The translations under genes and the position numbers were made by a program. Shown here piece after piece: positions 33,697 to 42,820 of a stretch of DNA of 64,000 bases. The DNA comes from Algibacter pacificus. GTDB taxonomy: Bacteria; Bacteroidota; Bacteroidia; Flavobacteriales; Flavobacteriaceae. The stretch is taken from positions 558,001 to 622,000 of the forward strand of contig NZ_VOGY01000001.1 of assembly GCF_008033385.1 (NCBI RefSeq), written 5' to 3'. The notes beneath the pieces are model-generated. The model had not been told where the DNA came from and searched no databases. It worked only from the letters and a program-made list of their open reading frames with translations. Position 1 is the first letter of the stretch, and every line of letters starts with the position of its first letter.

Positions 33697-33841
33697 CACT
33701 TTAAGTTAATATAGAATTTATTTAGGTTAATATAGTATATATTGTGTTTAGGATATGTAATACTGAAACAAGAAATAGAAATATTATAGGTGTTCTTGGT
33801 CTTTATAAAAGTAAACCTAAAATCATATAATTTTATTATTA

Positions 33842-33886
33842 CATGATAGTACAGGATAATGCTTTTAAGAGGTTCTAATATCTTTC
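33842..33886 (+). promoter_or_regulatory. Locus operator copy 3 and -7 box (for GH78)
   Basis: CATGATA (33842-33848) and CAGGATA (33852-33858), 10-bp period. TATCTTTC (33879-33886) matches 5 of 6 fixed positions of the -7 box and starts 21 bp after the repeat end, 40 bp before the ATG at 33926. Confidence 0.75.
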
Positions 33887-33925
33887 ATATTTAAAAGAGA
33901 AATAAAATTAATATTAATTAATCGT

Positions 33926-36790
33926 ATGGTAATGATAAAAAGACAGGTATTGTTTTCACTAGTAGTTTTGGCCATTTTTTGTGTGTCATGTAAGGAGGTT
34001 TCCATCTCGAAAATATCTATGGATTTTGAGAAATTAACAGTTAACTCCAAAGAAAATCCGTTAACCATAGAAAACGAACAACCGCTTTTTTCGTGGATTT
34101 TGAATGTTGAAGGATTAAACAAATCGCAATCTGCGTATCAGGTTTTGGTAGCGTCTTCCGAAGATAGGTTAAATGAAGAAAATGCCGATTTATGGAGTTC
34201 TAGCAAGGTTAATAGCAATGCATCTACATTTGTAAAATACCAAGGCGAAGCACTAGAAGCTATGCAAACCTATTTTTGGAAAGTTAAAATTTGGGACGAA
34301 AATGGAAACCCTACAAATTGGTCTAAAGTCCAAAAGTTTCAAATGGGCTTGATGAGCAATAAAAACTGGGGAGATTCAAAATGGATTACCCTAAATAAAG
34401 ATACTAGAACTTCGCCTCACCAATTTAGAGATTATAAAACCGGTAAGATGGAGAGCCCGCAAAAAGTTAATGGCTTTGCTGCTAGTTATTTTAGAAACGA
34501 ACTAGAAATTGATAAAAAAATAAAAAAGGCCCAAGTTTATATTTGTGGTTTAGGGTATTATGAGTTGTATTTAAATGGAGATAAAGTAGGCGATCATGTT
34601 TTAGATCCTGCACCATCCAATTATAATAAGCAAGCCTATTATGTAAATTACGACGTTACGCAAGCATTGCAATCTGGTAAAAATGCAATGGGGATTATTT
34701 TAGGGAATGGTTTTTACGGCCAAAATATCTCTTGGAAACGCGATCCAGAATCTGAAAAAGATTTAGCTTATGGGCCACCAACAGTAAAGCTTTTATTAAA
34801 GTTAACCTTTGCCGATGGATCTAAAAAAGACTTTTATACCGATGAAAATTGGAAAGAATCTACGGGGCCAATAGTATTCAATAATATCTATGGAGGTGAT
34901 ACGTATGATGCACGTTATGATATTGGAAAATGGAATACAGTTGGATATAATGATGAATCTTGGGGGAATGCTAAAGTAACTTTACCAGAAGTTAAAAAGA
35001 TTAGCGCACAACAAATTCCGCCAATTAAGAAATTAAAGGAATTTGAACCACAAAACGTATTTAAAGGAGTAGATGGAGAATGGATTGTAGATTTTGGACA
35101 AAATATAGCGGGCTGGGTAAAACTTAACGTTAAGGAAAAAGAAGGGCAGTTAATTGAGATTATAACTACCGAAGCCTTATTAACTAATGGCAAAGATATT
35201 TTTCAAGGCTCCACAGGAGGAGGTGCAAACGGGATGGCTCAAATTTATAAATACATTTGTAAAGGAAGTAATCAAGAATCTTGGGAACCAAAATTTAGTT
35301 ACCATGGATTTCGCTACGCCAAAATAAAAGGGGTTTCTACGAAGCCAGATGCAGATATGATTAAAGCAGTTTTGGTAGCTACCGATATTCAAGAAACAGG
35401 AAGTTTTAAATCTTCTGATGAGTTGCTAAACAAAATGCACAGTATTAGTAAATGGACGATTGTTGATAATGTACACGGCATTCCAGAAGATTGTCCGCAT
35501 CGTGAAAAATGTGGTTGGTTAGGAGATGCTCATGCCTTTTGCGAATATGCACTTTATAATTATGATATGTATGATTTTTATAAAAAATACATGGAAGATA
35601 TTGTAACACAAATGCGCCCAACAAAAGGACATAACAATCCGGAGTTGAAATATCAAGTGCCAACCATGATTGCTCCAGGAAAACGAACATCTACCTATGC
35701 CAAAATAGATTGGGGGGTGGCAACAATGTATTTGCCATGGTATAATTATTTATACTATGGCGATGACGCTATAGTTAAAGAATATTATCAACCCATGAAG
35801 GGCTTAACTAATTTTTACTTGAACTTTAAAGGCGATAACGGAATCATGCAAGATGGTATGGGCGATTGGTGCCCACCACGTTGGGATAGAAAGAAAAACC
35901 CAAGCGCCATGGAATGTGATCCAATAATTTCTGCAAACGCCTACTTTTATGATGTTTTAGGAGTTATGAAGCGCTTTGCAAAAATGAATGATGATATATC
36001 TTTTGAGACGAAAATGAAAAAGGAGCAAGACGAATTAAAAACAGCCTTCAATAAAGAATATTTAATTGAAATTCCAGATACTAAATATAAATGGTATGGC
36101 AGTCAAACAGCAACAGTACAAGCGCTGCAGTTTGGTATGGTTCCAGAGACTGAAATAGAAGCAGTTGTTAATGGTTTAGCTCATGATATTGTTGCCGTAA
36201 AAGGTGGTCACCATTCCACAGGGATTCATGGCAACCGCTATATCTATACAGTATTAGCCAAGTATGGTAAAGCAGATTTAGCTCATCAAATATTAACAAC
36301 ACCAGACTTTCCAAGTCAGGCTTATGTAATGAGTAAAGGGTTTACCACATGGCCAGAACGCCAGTTCGAATGGGAGAAAATGGAAGGGCCTACAAATTCA
36401 TTAAACCATCCAATGCATAGCGGTTTTGCAGCCTATTTTTATGAATCTTTAGGAGGTGTAAAATCGTCCGAATCAGATCCTGGGTACAAAATGTTTACCG
36501 TTAATCCAGAATTTTCAAGTAAAATAACCAGTACTTCGGTATCAGTGCCTACCCCATATGGTGATATAAAAAATGATTGGACCATAAATAAAGGTGTATT
36601 ATCCATGTCGTTAAAAGTGCCGTTTAATACTAAAGCCAAACTTATGTTAACGTCTTCAGAACTAGAATCTTTAAAAGTTAATGGAAAACCTTTTGAGGTG
36701 TTTCAAAAGGAAAATAAATTAGAAAAAATAGATGGAACTCACGTTATGTTAGGTTCTGGAGCTTATAAAGTAGAATATATTAAATCTTAA
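33926..36790 (+). CDS. GH78 alpha-L-rhamnosidase (lipoprotein)
   Basis: A 954-residue GH78 enzyme, a paralogue of the one at 8736-11579, with which it shares long stretches (SQSAYQ-LVASS, NWGDSKWI-LNKDTRTSPH, GDHVLDPAPSNYNKQAYYV, WYGSQTATV-ALQFGMVPE). The signature DCPHREKCGWLGD gives D522, E527 and D534 at the catalytic spacing. Unlike the other copy it begins with a lipobox signal (LAIFCVSC), so it should be membrane-anchored. An alternative start codon lies two codons later at 33932. A locus operator copy and -7 box sit just upstream, and GH43 follows after 10 bp. It should release alpha-L-rhamnose from ulvan-derived oligosaccharides. Confidence 0.95.
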   Translation: MVMIKRQVLFSLVVLAIFCVSCKEVSISKISMDFEKLTVNSKENPLTIENEQPLFSWILNVEGLNKSQSAYQVLVASSEDRLNEENADLWSSSKVNSNASTFVKYQGEALEAMQTYFWKVKIWDENGNPTNWSKVQKFQMGLMSNKNWGDSKWITLNKDTRTSPHQFRDYKTGKMESPQKVNGFAASYFRNELEIDKKIKKAQVYICGLGYYELYLNGDKVGDHVLDPAPSNYNKQAYYVNYDVTQALQSGKNAMGIILGNGFYGQNISWKRDPESEKDLAYGPPTVKLLLKLTFADGSKKDFYTDENWKESTGPIVFNNIYGGDTYDARYDIGKWNTVGYNDESWGNAKVTLPEVKKISAQQIPPIKKLKEFEPQNVFKGVDGEWIVDFGQNIAGWVKLNVKEKEGQLIEIITTEALLTNGKDIFQGSTGGGANGMAQIYKYICKGSNQESWEPKFSYHGFRYAKIKGVSTKPDADMIKAVLVATDIQETGSFKSSDELLNKMHSISKWTIVDNVHGIPEDCPHREKCGWLGDAHAFCEYALYNYDMYDFYKKYMEDIVTQMRPTKGHNNPELKYQVPTMIAPGKRTSTYAKIDWGVATMYLPWYNYLYYGDDAIVKEYYQPMKGLTNFYLNFKGDNGIMQDGMGDWCPPRWDRKKNPSAMECDPIISANAYFYDVLGVMKRFAKMNDDISFETKMKKEQDELKTAFNKEYLIEIPDTKYKWYGSQTATVQALQFGMVPETEIEAVVNGLAHDIVAVKGGHHSTGIHGNRYIYTVLAKYGKADLAHQILTTPDFPSQAYVMSKGFTTWPERQFEWEKMEGPTNSLNHPMHSGFAAYFYESLGGVKSSESDPGYKMFTVNPEFSSKITSTSVSVPTPYGDIKNDWTINKGVLSMSLKVPFNTKAKLMLTSSELESLKVNGKPFEVFQKENKLEKIDGTHVMLGSGAYKVEYIKS

Positions 36791-36800
36791 TAAAATCAAC

Positions 36801-38597
36801 ATGAAAGTATTTTATATTAATCTTGTTAAGCTACTTTTTTTACTTGGAGCTATAATCACATCAAGTTGCAATTCAAAAGTAAAACAAAAGGAAACTAATA
36901 CATTAGAGCCTAAAAACTTAACTCAAGCCCAAACAGGAAGTTTTGGAGATCAAGGCGATGGTACATATGTTAATCCTATATTAAACGCCGATTATCCAGA
37001 TTCTGATATCGAGCAAGTAGGCGATACCTATTACATGATAACCTCAAAACAACACATGTCTCCAGGCATGCCCATTTTAGAATCTAAAGATATGGTAAAC
37101 TGGACTAACGTAGGACACGTTTTCGATAGCTTATCATGGGCACCAGAGTACAATTGGGATCGAATGAATGGCTATTCTTTTGGAACTTGGGCAGGAGATT
37201 TAGCCTACCATGATGGCACATGGTATTGCTATCAAATAGATTATCAACATGGTTTAATGGTAACTACAGCCAAAGATATAAAAGGCCCGTGGAGCAAACC
37301 TATAATGATGTTGCCTAAAGCAAAAGTACTAGACGACCCAGCGGTTTTTTGGGATGAAGAAGCGCACAAAGCTTACGTTATTATTAACACGGCAGGAAAA
37401 CAAAAAAGTCCAGATAATAAAATAGAAGGCAACGAAAACAGAATTTACGAAATGAGTTGGGATGGTACAAAAATCCTAGACGAAGGTAAATTAGTCTATA
37501 CAGGGATGGGAGCCGAAGCCGCAAAAATATATAAAATAGAAGGGACTTGGTATATCTTTTTAGCACAATGGACTATGGGAGATAAGTCTACCAAACCTGG
37601 TGTTAAAAACCCGAAGAACGATAGAAAACAAATCGTTCTACGTTCAAAAGAAAGTATCTACGGACCATATGAAGTTAAAACCGTTTTAGAAAAAGGGACG
37701 GCGTTTAACAATAGAAGTGCTAGTCAAGGCGCATTAATGCAAGCCCCCGATAAATCGTGGTGGTATATGCACCAACTTATTCAAAACGATGATATTCCTT
37801 TTCAGGGCAGACCACAATGTTTAGAACCCGTAAACTGGGTGGATGGTTGGCCAATTATCGGAATAGATGAAGATAATGATGGTATAGGAGAGCCTGTAAA
37901 GCAATATAAAAAACCAATAAACGGTTACCCAATTTCAGCACCAAGTTCAGATGATGATTTTTCTTCACCTAAATTAGGATTTCAATGGGAATGGAATCAC
38001 AACCCAAGAAACACCCATTGGTCACTTACCGAGAGACCAGGCTGGTTACGCCTAAAAGCAAGTAAGGTATTACCAAATGGAAAAGGCTATGGTCCAAATA
38101 TTAACGAATGGACCAACAACGATGGCTCAGACTCCGATTTCTGGAGAGCCAGCAACACCTTAAGTCAACGTATTATGGGCATTACCACAGGAACTGCAGT
38201 CGCTAAATTCGATATATCCGGAATGAAACCAAATCAATTAGCAGGTTTTGTTCGCTATGGCGGTGTCTTTAATTTATTAGGCGTAGAGGTAGATGAAACA
38301 GGTAAAAAACATCTGTTTTACATGAATCCAATGGCAAAAAAAACTATGGGGCCAGAACTTACAGGCAAGGATTTATATGTGCGAACATCAAACAAAATTA
38401 ACCAAGCCACTTACGAGTACAGTTTAGATGGCGAAAATTTTAAACGTTTTGGGCCTACATTTACCATTGCTTTTGGAAAATGGACAGGAGATCGCCTAGG
38501 TTTCTTTTCATGGAACGAAAAAGAAGATGCAGGCTATATAGATATCGATTGGTTTACCTATAATTACGATGGGCCAAAAGCAGCCAAGCCATTATAG
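36801..38597 (+). CDS. GH43 beta-xylosidase/arabinofuranosidase-type enzyme (lipoprotein)
   Basis: A 598-residue lipoprotein (lipobox ITSSC at about residue 23). The five-bladed propeller of GH43 spans about residues 50-370: YVNPILNADYPDSDIEQVGDTYY (opening aspartate, in the NADYPDSD motif), LDDPAVFWDEE (second aspartate) and MGAEAAKIYKIEGTWY (glutamate). The last ~200 residues form a concanavalin-like beta-sandwich of the type attached to GH43 xylosidases (WEWNHNPRNTHWSL, PGWLRLKAS, LGFFSWNEKEDAGYIDIDWF). Xylose is a known constituent of ulvan, so a beta-xylosidase role is the likely one; arabinofuranosidase activity cannot be excluded. It is 10 bp after the GH78 gene and co-transcribed with it. 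Confidence 0.9.
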   Translation: MKVFYINLVKLLFLLGAIITSSCNSKVKQKETNTLEPKNLTQAQTGSFGDQGDGTYVNPILNADYPDSDIEQVGDTYYMITSKQHMSPGMPILESKDMVNWTNVGHVFDSLSWAPEYNWDRMNGYSFGTWAGDLAYHDGTWYCYQIDYQHGLMVTTAKDIKGPWSKPIMMLPKAKVLDDPAVFWDEEAHKAYVIINTAGKQKSPDNKIEGNENRIYEMSWDGTKILDEGKLVYTGMGAEAAKIYKIEGTWYIFLAQWTMGDKSTKPGVKNPKNDRKQIVLRSKESIYGPYEVKTVLEKGTAFNNRSASQGALMQAPDKSWWYMHQLIQNDDIPFQGRPQCLEPVNWVDGWPIIGIDEDNDGIGEPVKQYKKPINGYPISAPSSDDDFSSPKLGFQWEWNHNPRNTHWSLTERPGWLRLKASKVLPNGKGYGPNINEWTNNDGSDSDFWRASNTLSQRIMGITTGTAVAKFDISGMKPNQLAGFVRYGGVFNLLGVEVDETGKKHLFYMNPMAKKTMGPELTGKDLYVRTSNKINQATYEYSLDGENFKRFGPTFTIAFGKWTGDRLGFFSWNEKEDAGYIDIDWFTYNYDGPKAAKPL

Positions 38598-38617
38598 GTT
38601 TTTTGTGTTATATATTT

Positions 38618-38720
38618 GGGCGTTACCCACAAGGGGTCGGGCTTTCACTAGTCGCTCCTCCTAAGGTCGGGAGCTCCAACAGGCCGTTCAATCCCTAACG
38701 CGGGACTACCAACAGGCTAA
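38618..38720. repeat. GC-rich intergenic repeat with inverted ends
   Basis: An abrupt GC-rich island in AT-rich surroundings. It opens with GGGCGTTACCC (38618-38628) and closes with CCCTAACGCGGG (38693-38704), which are inverted to each other around GCGTTA/TAACGC. A nine-base direct repeat CCAACAGGC occurs twice (about 38677 and 38710). It has no open reading frame. The pattern matches a dispersed element I recall from flavobacterial genomes; copy number cannot be tested within this window. Confidence 0.6.
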
Positions 38721-38766
38721 TGTACTAAACTTATTAAGAGTAATTTTATCAACTAAAAACATATCA

Positions 38767-40359
38767 ATGCATACTTTAAAATTAATACTTTATTGTTTCA
38801 TTATGCTATCAGTTTTAGCATGTCAAAACAAAGACAAAAAACAGAGAGCAAAAGCTAAACCTAATATCTTGTTCATTTTAGTAGACGATTTAGGTTACCA
38901 CGATTTAGGCGTTACAGGAAGTACATTTTACCAAACCCCAAACGTCGATAAATTAGCAAACCAAGCCATGATGTTTACCCAAGGCTATGCAGCAAGTCGT
39001 GTTTGTAGTCCGTCACGCGCTAGTATCATGACGGGGAAATTCACTGCACGCCACGGTATTACAGATTGGATAGGTGCAAAAACAGGAATTGCGTGGCGCG
39101 CCAGAAACCGATACGATAAATTATTGCCAGCCAATTATATACATGCCTTACCAAATGAAGAAGTCACTATAGCCGAAGCGTTTAAAACTAATGGTTACAA
39201 AACTTTTTTTGCGGGAAAATGGCATTTAGGAGGCAAAGGGTCGTACCCCGAAGATCATGGTTTCGATATTAATATCGCAGGTATAGATGCGGGGTCACCT
39301 AGAGGTGGGTTCTTTTCGCCATGGAATAATCCTAAACTAGAAAATAAACAAAAAGGCGAAAACCTTACCATACGTTTAGCTCAAGAAACAGCAGATTTTA
39401 TTAAACAGAATAAAGATTCCACATTCTTTGCCTTCTTATCATTTTACGCTGTGCATGCGCCTATTCAAACTACAGAAGCCAAGTGGGCAAAATACCGAAA
39501 TAAAGCAGACCGTATGGGAATTGCAGAATCTGGTTATAAAATGGAACGTGTGCTGCCCATTCGTCAAGTGCAAGATAATCCCATTTATGGTGGTTTGGTT
39601 GAAACTATGGATAATGCCGTTGGTGTGGTTCTAAAAGCACTAAAAGACAATGGGGTCGATGAAAATACAATTGTAGTATTTACTTCTGATAATGGAGGCG
39701 TAGCCTCGGGAGATCATTATGCTACCAGTAATTTGCCGTTAAGAGGCGGTAAAGGCTACCAATGGGAAGGTGGTATTCGCGAGCCTTATTTTATAAAAGT
39801 ACCATGGTTAAAACATGTGGGAGTAAAAACCGAATTTCCGGTAATTAATACCGATTTTTACCCCACATTATTAGATTTAGCCAATGTGCCGTTAAACCCA
39901 GAACAACATAAAGATGGTATAAGTTTAAAGCCGCTTTTAGAAGGAGAACATCTAAAAATAAACAGACCACTTTTTTGGCATTATCCGCATTATGGAAACC
40001 AAGGCGGTGAACCCGCTTCAATTATTCAAAAAGAGGGATGGAAACTCATCCATTATTGGGAAGATGGTCGCGAGGAATTGTTTAAGTTACCTTCAACTGA
40101 AGCAGATGATTTAAACGTAATTTCTAAACATACCAAACTCGCAAAAAATCTTTCAAATCAACTTCGGTCTTGGCTTAAAGAGGTAGGAGCAAAGTATCCC
40201 ATAAAAGACCCTCAGTTTAATTCAGAAAAAGCCAATGAAAGATATTTAAATACGGTAAATAAAAAATGGCCAGCACTAGAAAAACAACGTTTAGAAGTGT
40301 TGTCTAAAGATTTTCAACCCAATGAAAATTGGTGGAAAAGTAAAGTTACCAAGGATTAA
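38767..40359 (+). CDS. S1-family sulfatase lipoprotein
   Basis: A 530-residue sulfatase with lipobox SVLAC near residue 19. Motifs: NILFILVDDLGYHDLGVTG, RVCSPSRASIMTGKFTARHG with formylglycine cysteine C80, FFAGKWHLGGKG, SFYAVHAPIQT and VFTSDNGGVASGD. The C-terminal extension (about 470-530, EKANERYLNTVNKKWPALE) is helical and absent from the shorter sulfatases here. It acts on sulfated oligosaccharides in the periplasm; regiospecificity is unknown. It is separated from GH43 by the GC-rich repeat and followed after 22 bp by a DUF1080 gene. Confidence 0.92.
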   Translation: MHTLKLILYCFIMLSVLACQNKDKKQRAKAKPNILFILVDDLGYHDLGVTGSTFYQTPNVDKLANQAMMFTQGYAASRVCSPSRASIMTGKFTARHGITDWIGAKTGIAWRARNRYDKLLPANYIHALPNEEVTIAEAFKTNGYKTFFAGKWHLGGKGSYPEDHGFDINIAGIDAGSPRGGFFSPWNNPKLENKQKGENLTIRLAQETADFIKQNKDSTFFAFLSFYAVHAPIQTTEAKWAKYRNKADRMGIAESGYKMERVLPIRQVQDNPIYGGLVETMDNAVGVVLKALKDNGVDENTIVVFTSDNGGVASGDHYATSNLPLRGGKGYQWEGGIREPYFIKVPWLKHVGVKTEFPVINTDFYPTLLDLANVPLNPEQHKDGISLKPLLEGEHLKINRPLFWHYPHYGNQGGEPASIIQKEGWKLIHYWEDGREELFKLPSTEADDLNVISKHTKLAKNLSNQLRSWLKEVGAKYPIKDPQFNSEKANERYLNTVNKKWPALEKQRLEVLSKDFQPNENWWKSKVTKD

Positions 40360-40381
40360 TAAAGTGTAAAACAATATAGTT

Positions 40382-41143
40382 ATGAAGAGGCAGGCTTTAA
40401 TCGTATTATTACTTATTTTTTGTGTTTCGTGTAGGAATAGTAAAAGTCAAATAGCCGTTCAGAAAGATCTAGGCTTTCGGTCTATATTTAACGGTAAAAA
40501 TTTAGAAGGATGGCGCGGAGATCCCAAGTATTGGCGTGTTGAAAATGGCATCTTAATTGGTGAGATAACACCAAAAAATATTTTAAAGCAAAACTCTTTT
40601 ATTATTTATGAAAAAGAACAGCCTGAGAATTTTGAATTAAAATTAGAATATAAAGTTTCGGAATCTGGGAATAGTGGTATAAACTATAGAAGTGAAATTA
40701 TTAAAAATAGACCGTTTGCATTAAAAGGATATCAATGCGATATAGATGGTAAAAATAAGTACACAGGGCAGAATTACGAAGAAAAAAAGCGAACTACTTT
40801 GGCATATATGGGGGAAACTGTAACTATTCCGGAGATGCCAATTGGAATGCTTAGCGATAATTTACGAAAAAATGTAAAGCAAAATTGCTGGCAAACTCGA
40901 ACAATTAAGGATGCTAAAATGAAACAGGAATTAAGACAACTGGTAAAACCAGAAGCGTGGAACCAAGTACATCTTATAGTAAAAGATAATACCATGGAAC
41001 ATTATATAAACGGGGTGTTATTTAGTAAAGTGATAGATTTGGATAAGATTAATAGTTCCAATAAAGGGTTTATTGGCGTTCAGGTTCATGTTGGTCCTCC
41101 TATGAAGGTAGAATATAAAAATGTAAGGTTGAAACGCTTGTAA
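40382..41143 (+). CDS. DUF1080 (3-keto-disaccharide hydrolase-type) lipoprotein
   Basis: A 253-residue lipoprotein (lipobox IFCVSC) made almost wholly of a concanavalin-like DUF1080 domain (PF06439): FRSIFNGKNLEGWRGDPKYWRVENG, read as an FNGKNLEGW motif, then FELKLEYKVSESGNSGINYRSE (SGNSGI motif), WNQVHLIVKDNTMEHYINGV and GFIGVQVHVGPPMKVEYKNVRLK. Some members hydrolyse 3-keto-glycosides; many are uncharacterised. Here it closes the GH78-GH43-sulfatase run and stops before a convergent terminator. Binding to or hydrolysis of a modified oligosaccharide is possible, but nothing in the sequence fixes it. Confidence 0.82.
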   Translation: MKRQALIVLLLIFCVSCRNSKSQIAVQKDLGFRSIFNGKNLEGWRGDPKYWRVENGILIGEITPKNILKQNSFIIYEKEQPENFELKLEYKVSESGNSGINYRSEIIKNRPFALKGYQCDIDGKNKYTGQNYEEKKRTTLAYMGETVTIPEMPIGMLSDNLRKNVKQNCWQTRTIKDAKMKQELRQLVKPEAWNQVHLIVKDNTMEHYINGVLFSKVIDLDKINSSNKGFIGVQVHVGPPMKVEYKNVRLKRL

Positions 41144-41203
41144 ATAGAGAATAACTCTATGGTGTATTTATGGGATAAAGCCAAGTAAAAATATATGAAT
41201 AAT

Positions 41204-41236
41204 AAAAAGGGTGAATGTTTTATTTCACCCTTTTTT
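41204..41236. terminator. Bidirectional terminator between convergent units
   Basis: AAAAAGGGTGAA and TTCACCCTTTTTT form a stem with an 8-base loop. A- and T-runs on both sides let it serve the + strand DUF1080 unit and the - strand SusD unit. Confidence 0.85.
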
Positions 41237-41287
41237 CAATTAAAACTATAAAAAAAGCTAAATAAATTCTTAATATTTAATTTAACA

Positions 41288-42808
41288 CTAGTACCCCGTA
41301 TTTTGAGGTTGTAAATTAGTACTAACCTCTAATTCACGAATTGGAATTGGGTAAAGTAATTCTTCGGCTGTAATTATATAAGATTCAGGTTCTAGGCTTA
41401 CAATTTCAGATGAAGGCATGGTTGGGTTAGCAAGCTCTTCTTTTCCATGGGCAGTCATAACTTCTACAGCCTTACCAGTACGTACCAAGTCAAACCATCG
41501 GTGGTTTTCAAATGCAAGCTCAACTCTACGTTCTTTGGCTATAGCTTTTCTAAAGGCTTCTTGGTTGGGTAAATCAGTAGGGGTTAGCGCAGGTAAACCA
41601 GCACGTGTTCTAACCTTATTTAGTAATTTAAAAGGGATGTCGGTTTGGTAAGCTTGTTCGTTTATTGTTTCCGCTTGCATAAGTAAAACATCTGCATACC
41701 TGTAAATTGGCCAGTTATCTGGTGTTCTTGCAAATTCTGGATCAGAGTCGTTATCATATTTTTTTATATACCAAACAGGACTAGGGGTTCTATCAAAAAA
41801 AGCAATGGATATATTTTTTCTTAAATCATTGGCTTCATAAGCGTTTACTATACTGTTTGTTGGGATATTTCTTCCACCGCCACCATCTGGACCTACAACA
41901 ATAACACCTCGGGAGTTTAGTGGAGCAAATGAGTAAATAAATCTGCTTGACTCACCTTCAGGGCCTTCCTTAAATTGTGCTTCGAAAATGGATTCAGCAT
42001 GGTTTTTATTAGAGGGATCAAAAACCGCAGCGTAATCATTAAGTAAACGATATTGTTTAGACTCTATAATATGATTTAATTGAGATTGGGCATTGGGATA
42101 ATCATGTTTAGTTAAATAGACCTTGGCAAGTAACATTCTAGCTGCCCACTGGTTAACTTTTCCTATATTCGTTCCGGAGTAGGATGTAGGTAAGTTGGAT
42201 ATCGCGAAGTTAGTATCGGAAATAATTGCTTCGTAAACGGTATCAACAGAAGTTCTACTTATGGCAAATGCTTGTTCAGGTGACGTTATCGGTTTTAAAA
42301 CTAAAGGTGTATCTCCCCAATAACGTACGGCAATAAAATGAAAATAGGCTCTAAAGAATTTAAGTTCTCCTTCTGTACGGTTTATGAAATCTTCATTAAG
42401 ATCCGCATCCTTTAAAAATGATAACGTAAAATTTATGTCCTTAATGGCATCGTATATCGTGCTCCACGCTGCATTTACTGGGCTTGCCCCGGAATCCATT
42501 GTAAATCGATCTATAAAGTTTAGTTGGGGACCACCGCCTAGTTGACCTCCATCAAGAAGTTGATCTGGCATCGTGTTGTCTGACCGTGTTTCCTCTAAGA
42601 TATAGGCGCTTCCTACATATTTTTGAAGGGCAGAATATACTGCTGTAATAGCTTGTTCAAAATCATCTTCGGTTTGATAAAAATTACCGTCTGTTTGGAA
42701 GTGTTTAGGAGGAATATTTAAAAATTCTTCATCACAACTAATAATTATAAGTGCTATAAAAAGAAATAGTATATGTTTTAATTTTGATATTAAATTAGAG
42801 TTTATCAT
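41288..42808 (-). CDS. susD: SusD-like glycan-binding lipoprotein
   Basis: A 506-residue SusD/RagB protein, outer-membrane lipoprotein (LIIISCDEEFLNIPPKHFQ, with lipobox IIISC) that captures oligosaccharides above its SusC channel. Typical motifs are the N-terminal FLNIPP after the cysteine, TPR helices (AEGELKFFRAYFHFIAVRYWGD, here GELKFFRAYFHF), the mid-protein NQWAARMLLAKVYLTKHDY block, and the C-terminal KERRVELAFENHRWFDLVRTGK and YPIPIRELEVSTNLQPQN. It starts 12 bp downstream of its SusC partner on the same strand. It is the second gene of a SusCD pair with its own sigma/anti-sigma regulators. Confidence 0.96.
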   Translation of the reverse strand: MINSNLISKLKHILFLFIALIIISCDEEFLNIPPKHFQTDGNFYQTEDDFEQAITAVYSALQKYVGSAYILEETRSDNTMPDQLLDGGQLGGGPQLNFIDRFTMDSGASPVNAAWSTIYDAIKDINFTLSFLKDADLNEDFINRTEGELKFFRAYFHFIAVRYWGDTPLVLKPITSPEQAFAISRTSVDTVYEAIISDTNFAISNLPTSYSGTNIGKVNQWAARMLLAKVYLTKHDYPNAQSQLNHIIESKQYRLLNDYAAVFDPSNKNHAESIFEAQFKEGPEGESSRFIYSFAPLNSRGVIVVGPDGGGGRNIPTNSIVNAYEANDLRKNISIAFFDRTPSPVWYIKKYDNDSDPEFARTPDNWPIYRYADVLLMQAETINEQAYQTDIPFKLLNKVRTRAGLPALTPTDLPNQEAFRKAIAKERRVELAFENHRWFDLVRTGKAVEVMTAHGKEELANPTMPSSEIVSLEPESYIITAEELLYPIPIRELEVSTNLQPQNTGY

Positions 42809-42820
42809 TGTGTTTTTTTT

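Larger units (their letters stand above)
33623..33925. other. Divergent control region between PL28-like lyase and GH78
   Basis: These 303 bases hold two back-to-back operator copies, one for each direction, 145 bp apart. No coding sequence was seen. Confidence 0.7.

Noticed and set aside
38713-38748. CAGGCTA followed by TAATTTTA, resembling the locus operator plus -7 box
   Set aside because: The distal heptamer is absent, the spacing is 22 bp and the half-site belongs to the GC-rich repeat, so chance is the better explanation.
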